Shown here piece by piece: positions 55,747 through 64,000 of a DNA stretch of 64,000 bases (position 1 is the first letter of the stretch; each line of letters starts with the position of its first letter). Made by a program: the position numbers and the translations under genes. Source of the stretch: Methanococcoides alaskense (GTDB taxonomy: Archaea > Halobacteriota > Methanosarcinia > Methanosarcinales > Methanosarcinaceae); the NCBI RefSeq assembly GCF_027594145.1, contig NZ_JAQFFK010000001.1:310001-374000 (forward strand). The letters are read 5' to 3'. A model generated the notes under the pieces. It did not search any database, was not told the origin of the DNA, and saw nothing but the letters and a program-made list of their open reading frames with translations.

Positions 55747-58572
55747 ATGGATATGTCAGGAATTATCAAGATTATCAGTTCTTCACGTGGCTATGAAGGT
55801 CAGATCGTTCACGTAGAGAATATTTTGCCACGGGATGCGGAATTTGGTTCGGTCGAACTTAAACCTTTGATACAATATGCTCTTGCTGAGAAGGGGATCA
55901 AAGAACTTTATACTCATCAGGCTGATGCTATAAAGGAGGTGCTGGACGGTAAGGATGTCGTGCTTTCCACCAGTACTGCCAGCGGGAAATCGTTGTGCTA
56001 TATGCTTCCTATCTTTGAGACATTGATGGAGGATCCTAATGCCACTGCCCTTTATATTTCTCCTTTGAACGCTCTTGTGAACGACCAGCTTGAGAGCTTT
56101 GAGAAGTTCAGGGATTCCATGGGACTTGACCTCAATATTAACAAGTTCATCGGAACAATGCCCCCTGAGGAGAAATCCGCAGTGAAGTATGGGAATCCGC
56201 GTATCCTTTTTACAAATCCTGAAATGGTGCATCTGAGCTTTTTGCAGTGGAAGCAGCAGTGGAAGAAGTTCCTGTCGAACCTTAAATATATAGTTCTTGA
56301 TGAGAGCCATACGTATAGCGGTGTTACAGGTATCAATATGGCCAACCTTTTGAGGAGGCTTAACCGCATTTGTGACCATTATGGTTCAAGTCCGCAGTAT
56401 ATTTGCTGTACTGCGACAATTGGAAACCCAATGGAACATACTTCGGCCTTGATAGGCAGGGATGTTACTTTGATAGATAATGACGGTTCCGGCAGAGGTG
56501 CTCAAAAGTTCATGTTCTGGAACCCGCCTCTTTATTCCCGCTCAAAGAACTTCACTGTTAGAAAGGCAAGCTTTGGTGATACTGTCAATATCTTCACGAC
56601 CTTTGTCCAGAACGATCTTCAGACCATTGTCTTTACCAGGGCAAGGCAGAAGGTCGAAAAGATGTTCGTGGAGGCCAGGAACCAGCTTGAAAGCAGGGGT
56701 GTCCAAAAGACCATAAGCTCTTACAGAGGCGGTTATTATGGCGATGAGCGTGAGGCCATCGAGAAGGGCTTGTCAAGAGGCGAGATAGCAGGTGTGATCT
56801 CGACCACGGCCCTTGAACTTGGTATTGATATCGGGGGTTTGGATGCCTGTGTTATCGATGGATTTCCGGGCACTCTGATGAGTGCGAGACAGCAGGCAGG
56901 CCGTGCGGGTAGGGGCAGCAGTGAGAGCATTGTTGTTCTGGTTGCAGATTCTAATGCTCTTGATCAGTATTATATGAGAAATCCGGGAGAGTTCTTTGTT
57001 AAGGAGTGCGAGCGTGCTGTTATCAATGTCTCGAATAGGAACATTCAGGCCGACCATTTGCTCTGTGCAGCAAAGGAGCTGCCTTTAAGGGATGAGGATG
57101 AGCGGTATTTCGGTAAGGAGTTCAAACGAATAGTCGCTGCTCTTGAGGAAGAAGGTTTACTTGAAGGCGGTTTTGAGAAGCGTTCCCTGGATGGCGGGAC
57201 GCATATGCGTGTCCATATCAGAGGCACTGAGAGCAATGGTTATACTATCTTTGAGAAAGGTTCCCGCAAGCCCCTTGAGAAGGATATCGACAGGTTGCGT
57301 GCTTATCGTGAGGGCTTTAAAGGTGCGATCTACATCAACAAGGGTACTCCATATTGTGTGACGAAACTGGACCATGAGAAACGCATAATTCAAGTCGAGA
57401 AGGCGAGGGATGCGTATTATACCAGGGCCCAGGTAACTTCTGATATTGCTGTCCGTGACGTCATCGATAGCAAACCTCTTTCTACCTTTGATGGGGTCAG
57501 TGTTGGTTTCGGCTATGTGGAGGTCATTCAGCAGGTGACAGGATACAGGAAGCTCCAGCTTCGTTCAGAAAATGAGCTTGGAAGGTTCGAGCTTGATATG
57601 CCGGAGTTCAGCCTTGAGACCGAAGCTCTCTGGCTTGAGCTGCCTGATGGGCTTGTGGGGCTTGTGGAAGAGCACGACAGGGATTTCAATGGCGGGATCC
57701 ATGCCATCGAGCATGCTCTGATCGCTATGTATCCATTGCATCTGCTGGCTGACCGTAATGATGTGGGCGGTGTTTCAACTCCGGAGCATGGAGATATAGG
57801 CAATAGGAGCGGTATTTTCATCTATGATGGTCATGCCGGTGGCGTGGGTTATGCTGAAGCCGGTTATGCAAAGATAGATGAGATGCTTGAGGTAACGTTG
57901 AAGGCCATAGAGGGCTGTCCGTGCAAGGGTGGCTGTCCTTCGTGTATCCAGTCCCCTAAATGCGGCAATAATAATGAGCCTCTGGACAAGGATGCTGCGA
58001 TCATGATCCTCAGGAAGATGCTTGGCAAGCCTGCGTATATCCCTCAGAGGGTCCATCTGTCCGAGGTTGCAAAACAGAGGAGCAGTGCTGTCTCAGGTAG
58101 TGGAATTTCCAGACCTGCCAAGGCCGGTGATAGTCCTGCCGAGGCCTTGAACAGGGCAAAGAGGAAGCTTAAGAAGCAGGGTTCAGGCAGCGCTGGCGAG
58201 TGGGTAAAACTGGGAATTGCTGCCGGCAGGGATGAAAAGGACCATAAGAAGGCCTGTTATTGCTTTGATAAGGCTTTACAGCTGGAACCGGACAATGTCA
58301 CTGCTCTGTTCAATAAAGGCATCACATATATTCAGATGAAGATGTATCCTCTGGCTTTGGAGTGCTTTAACCGATTGCTGAACATCGGTTACAGGGACAA
58401 TGTCAAGGTATGGAAGTGTAAAGGGGATTGCTTACGCATGCTCGATAACCGTGCAGGTGCTATTGAATGTTATAATGAGGCATTGAGATTGAAGCCCGAT
58501 GATGTTAAGATCAAGCAGGCACGGGATAGTTTGAGGGCAATGGATAGGGCTTTGTATCCTGATGATCTGTGA
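55747..58572 (+). CDS. DEAD/DEAH helicase with DUF1998 zinc domain and C-terminal TPRs
   Basis: 941 residues from ATG 55747; the longer frame to 55663 starts inside MITE copy B and is rejected. Motifs: YTHQADAI (56-63), Walker A STASGKS (76-82), DESH (185-188), TATIG, helicase-C ISTTALELGIDIG and QQAGRAGR. The DUF1998 region ends with the four-Cys cluster CPCKGGCPSC...KCGNNN (about 724-742), as in YprA/Hrq1-type DNA repair helicases. Residues about 820-935 hold three TPR-like units (ACYCFDKALQLEPDNVTALF, AIECYNEALRLKPDDVKI), unusual for this family. Likely a 3'-5' DNA helicase for repair or defence, with TPRs adding a protein partner. Confidence 0.9.
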   Translation: MDMSGIIKIISSSRGYEGQIVHVENILPRDAEFGSVELKPLIQYALAEKGIKELYTHQADAIKEVLDGKDVVLSTSTASGKSLCYMLPIFETLMEDPNATALYISPLNALVNDQLESFEKFRDSMGLDLNINKFIGTMPPEEKSAVKYGNPRILFTNPEMVHLSFLQWKQQWKKFLSNLKYIVLDESHTYSGVTGINMANLLRRLNRICDHYGSSPQYICCTATIGNPMEHTSALIGRDVTLIDNDGSGRGAQKFMFWNPPLYSRSKNFTVRKASFGDTVNIFTTFVQNDLQTIVFTRARQKVEKMFVEARNQLESRGVQKTISSYRGGYYGDEREAIEKGLSRGEIAGVISTTALELGIDIGGLDACVIDGFPGTLMSARQQAGRAGRGSSESIVVLVADSNALDQYYMRNPGEFFVKECERAVINVSNRNIQADHLLCAAKELPLRDEDERYFGKEFKRIVAALEEEGLLEGGFEKRSLDGGTHMRVHIRGTESNGYTIFEKGSRKPLEKDIDRLRAYREGFKGAIYINKGTPYCVTKLDHEKRIIQVEKARDAYYTRAQVTSDIAVRDVIDSKPLSTFDGVSVGFGYVEVIQQVTGYRKLQLRSENELGRFELDMPEFSLETEALWLELPDGLVGLVEEHDRDFNGGIHAIEHALIAMYPLHLLADRNDVGGVSTPEHGDIGNRSGIFIYDGHAGGVGYAEAGYAKIDEMLEVTLKAIEGCPCKGGCPSCIQSPKCGNNNEPLDKDAAIMILRKMLGKPAYIPQRVHLSEVAKQRSSAVSGSGISRPAKAGDSPAEALNRAKRKLKKQGSGSAGEWVKLGIAAGRDEKDHKKACYCFDKALQLEPDNVTALFNKGITYIQMKMYPLALECFNRLLNIGYRDNVKVWKCKGDCLRMLDNRAGAIECYNEALRLKPDDVKIKQARDSLRAMDRALYPDDL

Positions 58573-58869
58573 GACCTCTATCTCACATCATCTATTTTTT
58601 CGATTTTAAATCAAAATCAATAGTGATAATTATTATTATTTTCAACAAGTAATCGATGAAAGTTTAGTTTTAATATTTCATTATTTGTTCCATAAGTTGA
58701 AGATCGTATTGACAGAGTCCTCATCCCTCGCATGCAATGTGGAATATCAAATTGATATCCGGAAAAATGGGGATGGATGAAGGTACTTTGACAGTTCATT
58801 TTGTAAACAATTATTGGTAAATATTATGTTAGTTACGTTTTTATATGTTGTCTGCTTTCAAATTTGTTA
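58573..58869. other. intergenic, nothing recognised
   Basis: 297 AT-rich bases between two plus-strand genes; a TATA-like TTTTTATATG at about 58838-58847 may serve the next gene. Confidence 0.4.
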
Positions 58870-59913
58870 ATGTTTGACAATGTTATCGAAGATTTCAAAA
58901 CTATAAAAGAATATGTCCAACCGACTATAGTTTTTCTTTTGTTATCCTTGTTTATAAGTTTCCCGTTGTTTTATATTAGCCAATCTCTGATATTTGAAGC
59001 ATTTTACATATTCGTTCCATATATAGTGTGCCTTATATCGGTATCGATTTCTTATCATTATTTTTTTAAAGAAGATTGGAAAACGAGGACTAGTGGTAGA
59101 ATTCTGTTTTTTTATCTAGTTTTGCAACATATGGCCTTTTTCTTTCTTTTTGGATTCATAAATTCCATTTTTGGAATTGCCTTTGTGAACGATCCATCAT
59201 TTGTCAATCTGACAATAATAACTTTCATCATAAGTTGTACGTTTTTATATTTAGAGTATGAGTTGACAACATTCCCCCCATTTATGTTTTCATATGGGCT
59301 TTTTCGATCGTTAGCTGGGGATGCCTTTATTTTTGAAAAGGAGATTGGAAACGAAGGTGAGTATAAGTCTTTGTTGCATTTTTTATCAAGAAAACGATAT
59401 GTTACACACGATGGGTCCGATATAATTTATGAGAATACTACCGGCATACCAACCTACTTTTTACGTTATGATCCAGAGAAAAGTACCGTTGAATTAAAGG
59501 TTTCTAAGAAAAGAGGGTTTGCTTTTGTTGTTAGTGATGAGGTTGAAAATGTGAAAAATGTCTTTGAATCATTTGGATTTAAATTCAAAGGTAACGGGAA
59601 AATTGATAACAAAATGTTCCAATCTGAATATGATTACCCTAAATTTTCACAATCGAAAGGTCTTCTGATGGTTTGGTTACTGTTAACGTTAACTGCTATA
59701 CCGCTAAGCAAAATGATAGCGGGTGGTGATTACTCTTCAATAAATTCGTTGTCATCGAGCGCAAATGCATATTATATTGTAATTAATGCATTTTTAAAAG
59801 AAAATGTATTGGTCACACTGGCAGTTGGTAGTTTATTCACACTATTAATCAGTAACACTGGCTGGCTGAAAGCTCACTTAAAAGATATTCCCGAATACTT
59901 TAGAAAATTATAA
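58870..59913 (+). CDS. hypothetical membrane protein, 4 + 2 helices
   Basis: 347 residues from ATG 58870. Four N-terminal helices (about 18-36, 40-62, 72-100, 112-135) precede a 120-residue cytoplasmic-type domain (GEYKSLLHFLSRKRYVTH, then TVELKVSKKRGFAFVVSDE) and two C-terminal helices (LLMVWLLLTLTAIPL; VTLAVGSLFTLLIS). TTG 58864 is in frame but ATG is preferred. AT-rich codon use. No family recognised; no partner. Confidence 0.6.
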   Translation: MFDNVIEDFKTIKEYVQPTIVFLLLSLFISFPLFYISQSLIFEAFYIFVPYIVCLISVSISYHYFFKEDWKTRTSGRILFFYLVLQHMAFFFLFGFINSIFGIAFVNDPSFVNLTIITFIISCTFLYLEYELTTFPPFMFSYGLFRSLAGDAFIFEKEIGNEGEYKSLLHFLSRKRYVTHDGSDIIYENTTGIPTYFLRYDPEKSTVELKVSKKRGFAFVVSDEVENVKNVFESFGFKFKGNGKIDNKMFQSEYDYPKFSQSKGLLMVWLLLTLTAIPLSKMIAGGDYSSINSLSSSANAYYIVINAFLKENVLVTLAVGSLFTLLISNTGWLKAHLKDIPEYFRKL

Positions 59914-60217
59914 CCTCATCTGTTGACATTGACATAAATCTGCAATGACGTTTTTATTATTTTACTATTTTGTTTTTAGGTTTTAAGTACTTCAAACTCT
60001 ATACCAACTGTTAACGGTGTTAAAATTGGAAAATAGATTACTATCACAAAAGATACTAATTCCAAAATTTGTCCACACTGCTGGTGGTCTGCTAATCAAG
60101 GACGTTAAGCTCCTGGCAGCGAGTGAGTGGACGGATAGCAATGTTCAAACTCCACTCATCTGATAAATTATATCTCATCTGAATGATGCAATAAAAAGAA
60201 ATTCAAAGATACTCGTA
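59914..60217. other. intergenic with a possible gene scrap
   Basis: 304 bases between converging genes. Plus-strand 60068-60164 reads FVHTAGGLLIKDVKLLAASE, then WTDSNVQTPLI and TGA, without a start; it may be a 3' remnant of a lost gene. Not identified. Confidence 0.35.
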
Positions 60218-60898
60218 TCAGAGCATCTCATTAACTGCTTCCAGAAGGTCGTGGGCTCTCTCCACAGGGATTCCTATTATCATCTCGTCTTCTGCGACGT
60301 TTGCGAACTTTCTGCTGCCACCGCATCCAAGGGTTACGCTGATCTTTCCTTCCTTGTATGGTCTTACAACACCATCAGCACAAATACTCTGGATTCCTGC
60401 AAAGCTTGTTTCTACTCTGCCACCGTGCTTGTAAATAAGTGCCTGTGAAAGCTGCATTACCTGCTTTGGTGTAGTGATTATTACAATTACATCAGGAGCA
60501 AATGTTGCACTCTCGAGAGGGCCATAAACAGCAGCCTTTATGGAATTAGGCTCTAATCTAGTAACACTTTCCATTGTGCGTCTTGCTGCATTGATAGTGT
60601 CGAAACGGTTAAGATTTAAATAGGTTTGACCGGTAGCTAACTTGGTTGGCATTTCATTAAGTCCCATCATTGCGGAACCGCCTTTACATGCCTGCTCATC
60701 TGCGGTTGCATAGAACTCCCTGCCGGTCTTTCTGACCATGTCTACCATCTGACAGTGTCTTGTAGTCTCATCAAGCTTCTCAATACCTTCAGGAATATCA
60801 CGTCCTTTCTGAATAAGTGAAACTGCAACAGGCTTTGTCTTAAGGTTGAGTTTTTCTGTGAGTATCTTACCGAATTCATTTAGCTCTTTGAGATCCAT
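60218..60898 (-). CDS. DUF169 family protein
   Basis: 226 residues of the DUF169 family, common in methanogens and anaerobes. Typical blocks: LKTKPVAVSLIQKGRDIPEG near the start, RHCQMVDMVRKTGREFYATA with Cys, QACKGGSAMMGLNEMP with Cys, YGPLESATFAPDVIVIITTP and VTLGCGGSRKFANV with Cys, and a final IGIPVERAHDLLEAV. The conserved cysteines suggest a metal or corrinoid-related role, but function is unproven. ATG 60898 has GGAGTGA upstream (minus strand). A dyad element lies 92 bases upstream over its TATA-like box. Confidence 0.9.
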   Translation of the reverse strand: MDLKELNEFGKILTEKLNLKTKPVAVSLIQKGRDIPEGIEKLDETTRHCQMVDMVRKTGREFYATADEQACKGGSAMMGLNEMPTKLATGQTYLNLNRFDTINAARRTMESVTRLEPNSIKAAVYGPLESATFAPDVIVIITTPKQVMQLSQALIYKHGGRVETSFAGIQSICADGVVRPYKEGKISVTLGCGGSRKFANVAEDEMIIGIPVERAHDLLEAVNEML

Positions 60899-60989
60899 AT
60901 TGATTCACTCCATATTTTCATATATTTATGATCTGAACTGTATCTGTTTAACGGTTCAGTAGGTTTTTCACGGTTATGGTCTAAATGTA

Positions 60990-61052
60990 CACAACTGCTT
61001 ATATTTAAGCATATCTATAAATGGTTAGCACTGTTCACTGCTAACAGTTGTG
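60990..61052. promoter_or_regulatory. nested dyad able to form a three-way junction
   Basis: CACAAC (60990-60995) pairs with GTTGTG (61047-61052). Inside are two hairpins: TGCTT/AAGCA (60996-61011) and GTTAGCA/TGCTAAC (61024-61045). The minus-strand TATA-like TTAAATATAAG for the DUF169 gene lies within the first. It could be an operator for a dimeric repressor or a structured leader of either flanking gene. Confidence 0.5.
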
Positions 61053-61461
61053 CTTATTGTGGTTAAAAAAAGAATGAAAATGAGATTGAAATGAGCATAA
61101 ATCAGATGGGATTAGAAAACTCCTATCCTGATAAAATACTTACTTCTCAGAAAAACTACAAGAGGAACAACTTGAATCAAATACAAGAAAAGTCTTGAGA
61201 AAGATTCAGGAAGCAAATGAGATAAAAGTTAAAAGCTTGTTGATATTAATACAATGTTTTTTATGTTTGCTAAAGACAGTAAGAAAATAAAGGGTATTAT
61301 AGAGTTTTTAACGGTCAGAATCGTTCCCAATCGGAAAGGATATATTGTTGTTTGGATTATGTCATATGTCCTTAGTTTAGTTTGTATTTTGATTGATTTA
61401 AACAAAACTAGGAGCACATATATTAATTTTGAATGTATAAATTGGTTGCAGGAGATACAAT
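61053..61461. other. intergenic upstream of the ATPase/TPR pair
   Basis: 409 bases. No supported gene; a hydrophobic frame at 61254-61481 has no ribosome site. AGGAGA (61450-61455) is the ribosome site of the ATPase at 61462. Confidence 0.45.
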
Positions 61462-62715
61462 ATGCCAGAAGAAATAGCTGAAGAATTCATTGTTGCTGAT
61501 AATCTGGATTTTGCATGGAGCAATTTCGATCCGTTCTATACTTTACCGGCAAAGTCCCCTTTCCATGTAGAACGTGAAGGCAAACCTTTGTACCGATTGA
61601 TCAGGGCTCTTTTGCGTCAGCATAAACAATCTCCAAAATACTTTTATAGCGGTCATAGAGGATGCGGCAAGTCAACGGAACTAAATATACTTGCTGAGAA
61701 TGAGGACATAAAAGAAAAATTCTTTGTTGTGAAGTACTCGATGAAAGAGGTCTGCGATGTACAAAATCTTAACTATATTGATGTGCTTTTTTCTATCGGT
61801 GCACAACTGTTTATTCAGTATACAGATGCGGGAAATGAGTTGAAGCCTGAGCTTATAAAAGAACTTGAGGCTTGGCAAAGCAGTGTAATTGAGCAAATAA
61901 ATGAAGAAGGAAAAGTCAATGAAACCTCACTTGAAGGAGGTATCAAAACATTCTTCGTTTCCATTATGGGGAAAATCAAATCTGAGCAATCTACGAGGAA
62001 GATTATCCGCCAAACAATAGAACCCAGACTTTCTGATCTTATCGCTAAGATAAATATGATCATTGCAAATATCGAAGGTCAGGAAAATAAGAAAGTCCTT
62101 GTCCTAATCGATGATTTGGATAAACCTCGTTTGGAAGAAGCAGAAACAATTTTTTACGATAACCAGACGGCAATAACCCAGCCGTTATGCTATATCGTCT
62201 ATACGGTACCTATTGCCATATTCTTCTCCCAGAAGTCTGTAGCGGTAAGGGATACCAATTTCTGCCTCCCTAATATCAAGTTACATTATAAAAATAAGAG
62301 AGATGAACTGTATGATTCTGGTTATGAACTGATGAAAAAGTTTGTTCATAAAAGAATGAACGAAGATCTAATCGAACTCGATGCACTGGAACTTGCCATT
62401 AAAACAGGTGCAGGTGTGTTTAGAGAAACTGCACGTGTAATGCAGATTGCAATTGATAGTGCAATAGAAAATGGCAGAACCATTATAAAAACAGAAGATG
62501 TGGAAAGGGCTGCCAGTGAAATAAGAAGTGATTTTAAACGTATTCTTGAATCAAAAGACTACTACACACTCAAAGAAATATACAAGAATAACGATCTTCA
62601 AGGAATAGAAAAAATAGCTCACCTATTGCATAATCTTAGCGTCCTTGAATATGTGAATGGTGAAAACTGGTGTGATGTACACCCCACACTCGAAGAGATT
62701 CTATTGCATGACTGA
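61462..62715 (+). CDS. P-loop ATPase (STAND/AAA-like), partner of the TPR protein
   Basis: 417 residues, soluble. An N-terminal strand region (DPFYTLPAKSPFHVER) leads to Walker A SGHRGCGKST (about residues 59-68). Walker B is VLVLIDDLDKP near residue 215, with a following sensor-like strand CYIVYTVPIAIF. The C-terminal 120 residues are helical and end in a winged-helix-like part (LLHNLSVLEYVNGENWCDVH). The layout resembles Orc1/STAND NTPases that act as molecular switches. ATG 61462 follows AGGAGA. Its stop overlaps the TPR gene start by 8 bases (ATGACTGA), so the two products should be made together. Family name not known to me. Confidence 0.75.
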   Translation: MPEEIAEEFIVADNLDFAWSNFDPFYTLPAKSPFHVEREGKPLYRLIRALLRQHKQSPKYFYSGHRGCGKSTELNILAENEDIKEKFFVVKYSMKEVCDVQNLNYIDVLFSIGAQLFIQYTDAGNELKPELIKELEAWQSSVIEQINEEGKVNETSLEGGIKTFFVSIMGKIKSEQSTRKIIRQTIEPRLSDLIAKINMIIANIEGQENKKVLVLIDDLDKPRLEEAETIFYDNQTAITQPLCYIVYTVPIAIFFSQKSVAVRDTNFCLPNIKLHYKNKRDELYDSGYELMKKFVHKRMNEDLIELDALELAIKTGAGVFRETARVMQIAIDSAIENGRTIIKTEDVERAASEIRSDFKRILESKDYYTLKEIYKNNDLQGIEKIAHLLHNLSVLEYVNGENWCDVHPTLEEILLHD

Positions 62716-63946
62716 ATCAGAAGACACCCGGATCTTACGGCTCTGCAATTATCTTGGTCGTTCACATAAGTATAACAAAGCTTCGATTCTTTTTGCACTG
62801 TATCTGAGTGAATTTTTGCGTGATGATGTAGAGGAATCTATTAAAAGAATACTGAAAGAACAGGGCCTTAATGTTGTCATCGTTGATGCGGGAGAAAATA
62901 AGGACCTACCTTTATATTTTTCATTAACTGACTCCAAAAACATTATTTTTTTCGTACACAACCTCGAAAAGGGATTTCCTGAAACCATCCAGTACCTGAA
63001 CTTTAAACGGGAAGAACTTGTCGAGCACCATGTCAAAGTTGTGTTCTGGACAACCGAAGAAGAGCTCTCACGCATCAGTGTTGAAGCACCAGACTTCTTC
63101 GCATTCAGAAATCGCGTGGTGGAGTTCATGGAAGTGCCTGAAGAAAGAAAGTTCAGACCTGGTCTCGTTGAATTTGCATTGGAAACCGAGTATCGGTCCT
63201 TGGATGAGATTAAACACAACATCCAGCTAAAAGAATCACTTCTGTCTGATCTCTCCACAGATACAGAAATAAGCGGGTATTTATTCGCTTCACTTGGAAC
63301 CTTGTACAATCAGATTGGAGATTATAAGAAATCCATTGATTGCAGTGAAAAGGCATTGAAGATATCTAAAGAAATGGAAAACAAACATGGGGAGGCTGCT
63401 AATCTCGGAAACCTCGGTATCGCTTACAGTGATCTTGGGCAGGTTGAGAAAGCGATTGAGTACCATGAGCAGGCACTTGTGATTTCACGTGAGATCGGGG
63501 ACAGATCCGGGGAAGGTGCTGATCTCGGAAACCTCGGTATCGCTTACCATGCTCTTGGTCAGGTTGAGAAAGCGATTGAGTACCATGAGCAGGCACTTGT
63601 GATTTCACGTGAGATCGGAGACCGGCGCGAGGAAGGCATTTGGATTGGAAACCTCGGTATCGCTTACAGTGATCTTGGGCAGGTTGAGAAAGCGATTGAG
63701 TACTATGAGCAGGCACTTGTGATTTCACGTGAGACCGGAAACCGGAGCGGTGAAGGTAATAATCTCGGAAATCTCGGGCTCGCTTACAGTAATCTTGGTA
63801 AGGTTGAGAAAGCCATTGAGTATCTTGAAAAAGCACTTGAGATAGGCACAGAAATAAAAGAACCACGAATAACTAATTTTTGTGAACAACTACTAAATTC
63901 GCTGAAAATTTTAGATGATTTAAACTCGATTGAAAGAAAGTCATAA
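62708..63946 (+). CDS. TPR protein coupled to the ATPase
   Basis: 412 residues from ATG 62708, chosen because it overlaps the ATPase stop and the upstream extension of the frame lies inside the ATPase gene. Residues 1-170 are a domain with NIIFFVHNLEKGFPETIQYL and VKVVFWTTEEELSRI, APDFFAFRNRVVEF, a pattern I know from STAND/TPR proteins (usually W.T/LP...APDFW.WR). Residues about 195-400 are TPRs: four to five 40-residue units of the LGN type (GNLGIAYSDLGQVEKAIEYH, EQALVISREIGDR). Likely the target-recognition or scaffold part of a two-component switch. Function unknown. Confidence 0.75.
   Translation: MTESEDTRILRLCNYLGRSHKYNKASILFALYLSEFLRDDVEESIKRILKEQGLNVVIVDAGENKDLPLYFSLTDSKNIIFFVHNLEKGFPETIQYLNFKREELVEHHVKVVFWTTEEELSRISVEAPDFFAFRNRVVEFMEVPEERKFRPGLVEFALETEYRSLDEIKHNIQLKESLLSDLSTDTEISGYLFASLGTLYNQIGDYKKSIDCSEKALKISKEMENKHGEAANLGNLGIAYSDLGQVEKAIEYHEQALVISREIGDRSGEGADLGNLGIAYHALGQVEKAIEYHEQALVISREIGDRREEGIWIGNLGIAYSDLGQVEKAIEYYEQALVISRETGNRSGEGNNLGNLGLAYSNLGKVEKAIEYLEKALEIGTEIKEPRITNFCEQLLNSLKILDDLNSIERKS
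63401..63880 (+). repeat. four tandem 120-base TPR-coding units
   Basis: Units start at 63401, 63521, 63641 and 63761. The first three are nearly identical at DNA level through CTCGGAAACCTCGGTATCGC and TTGAGAAAGCGATTGAGTAC; the fourth has diverged. Identity including third codon positions implies recent duplication or gene conversion. Confidence 0.9.
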
Positions 63947-64000
63947 AGAATTATATGGAATGGCCAGATTAAACTTGTTAAATCAAGTAGCATCAAACAC

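Noticed and set aside
63399-63866. 155-codon minus-strand frame with repeated SQPAQDHCKRY units
   Set aside because: It is the antisense shadow of the tandem TPR units; its repeats follow from the TPR repeats.

Overview
The window reads as a chromosomal segment of a methylotrophic methanogenic archaeon of the Methanosarcinaceae (Methanolobus / Methanococcoides / Methanosarcina-like). This is an inference from content: methanogen-type small proteins (UPF0305/DUF2115 and DUF2551 families), archaeal TATA-like promoters, many PAS/GAF histidine kinases without adjacent response regulators, archaeosortase-type C-termini, and a codon pattern expected where UAG can be read as pyrrolysine. Almost every gene stops with TAA or TGA. 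TAG occurs in-frame inside three otherwise continuous genes (a histidine kinase, a TnpB and a ProV ATPase).

Layout. 0.2-3.7 kb: GNAT acetyltransferase, a broken SMR exporter and a PocR/GAF/PAS histidine kinase. 3.8-9.1 kb: two small conserved proteins, then a minus-strand unit of lipoprotein thioredoxin, CcdA and DUF3179 with overlapping ends, preceded by a YyaL/DUF255 protein. 9.1-12.9 kb: an AT-rich gene graveyard with diverged direct repeats. 13-16.8 kb: three small methanogen proteins including two likely DNA-binding ones, tRNA-Gln(CUG), a decayed dehydrogenase and a dicarboxylate/amino-acid symporter. 17-18.3 kb: a prophage terminase remnant between two copies of a structured intergenic repeat (third copy at 25.6 kb). 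18.3-25.4 kb: small proteins, ArsM with a tetraether-synthase-like radical SAM protein whose 5' end is broken, an ethylbenzene-dehydrogenase-type haem lipoprotein, a zinc protein and MarC. 25.8-38.3 kb: divergent GH15 glucoamylase and GT4 glycosyltransferase, three histidine kinases, a DMT transporter and catalase. 38.6-41.6 kb: a ProVWX-type betaine transporter. 42-46 kb: a TnpB-only insertion sequence, DUF1622, superoxide reductase and small proteins. 46.5-52.1 kb: SufC-SufB and a second, OpuC-type compatible-solute transporter. 52-58.6 kb: a surface protein, two copies of a MITE, a frameshifted TnpB element and a DUF1998 helicase fused to TPRs. 58.9-64 kb: a membrane protein, DUF169 and a translationally coupled ATPase + TPR pair.

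How the genes fit together. Several blocks concern stress: two betaine uptake systems (salt), catalase and superoxide reductase (oxygen), Suf (Fe-S assembly), arsenite methylation, and an extracytoplasmic thiol relay (CcdA and thioredoxin). The four histidine kinases probably supply sensory input. The rest is accessory DNA: TnpB elements, MITEs, prophage and gene remnants. The most novel signals are the three-copy structured RNA candidate at 17089, 17998 and 25615, whose stems are kept by covariation and G-U pairs, the set of in-frame TAG codons, and the ATPase/TPR gene pair at the right edge.
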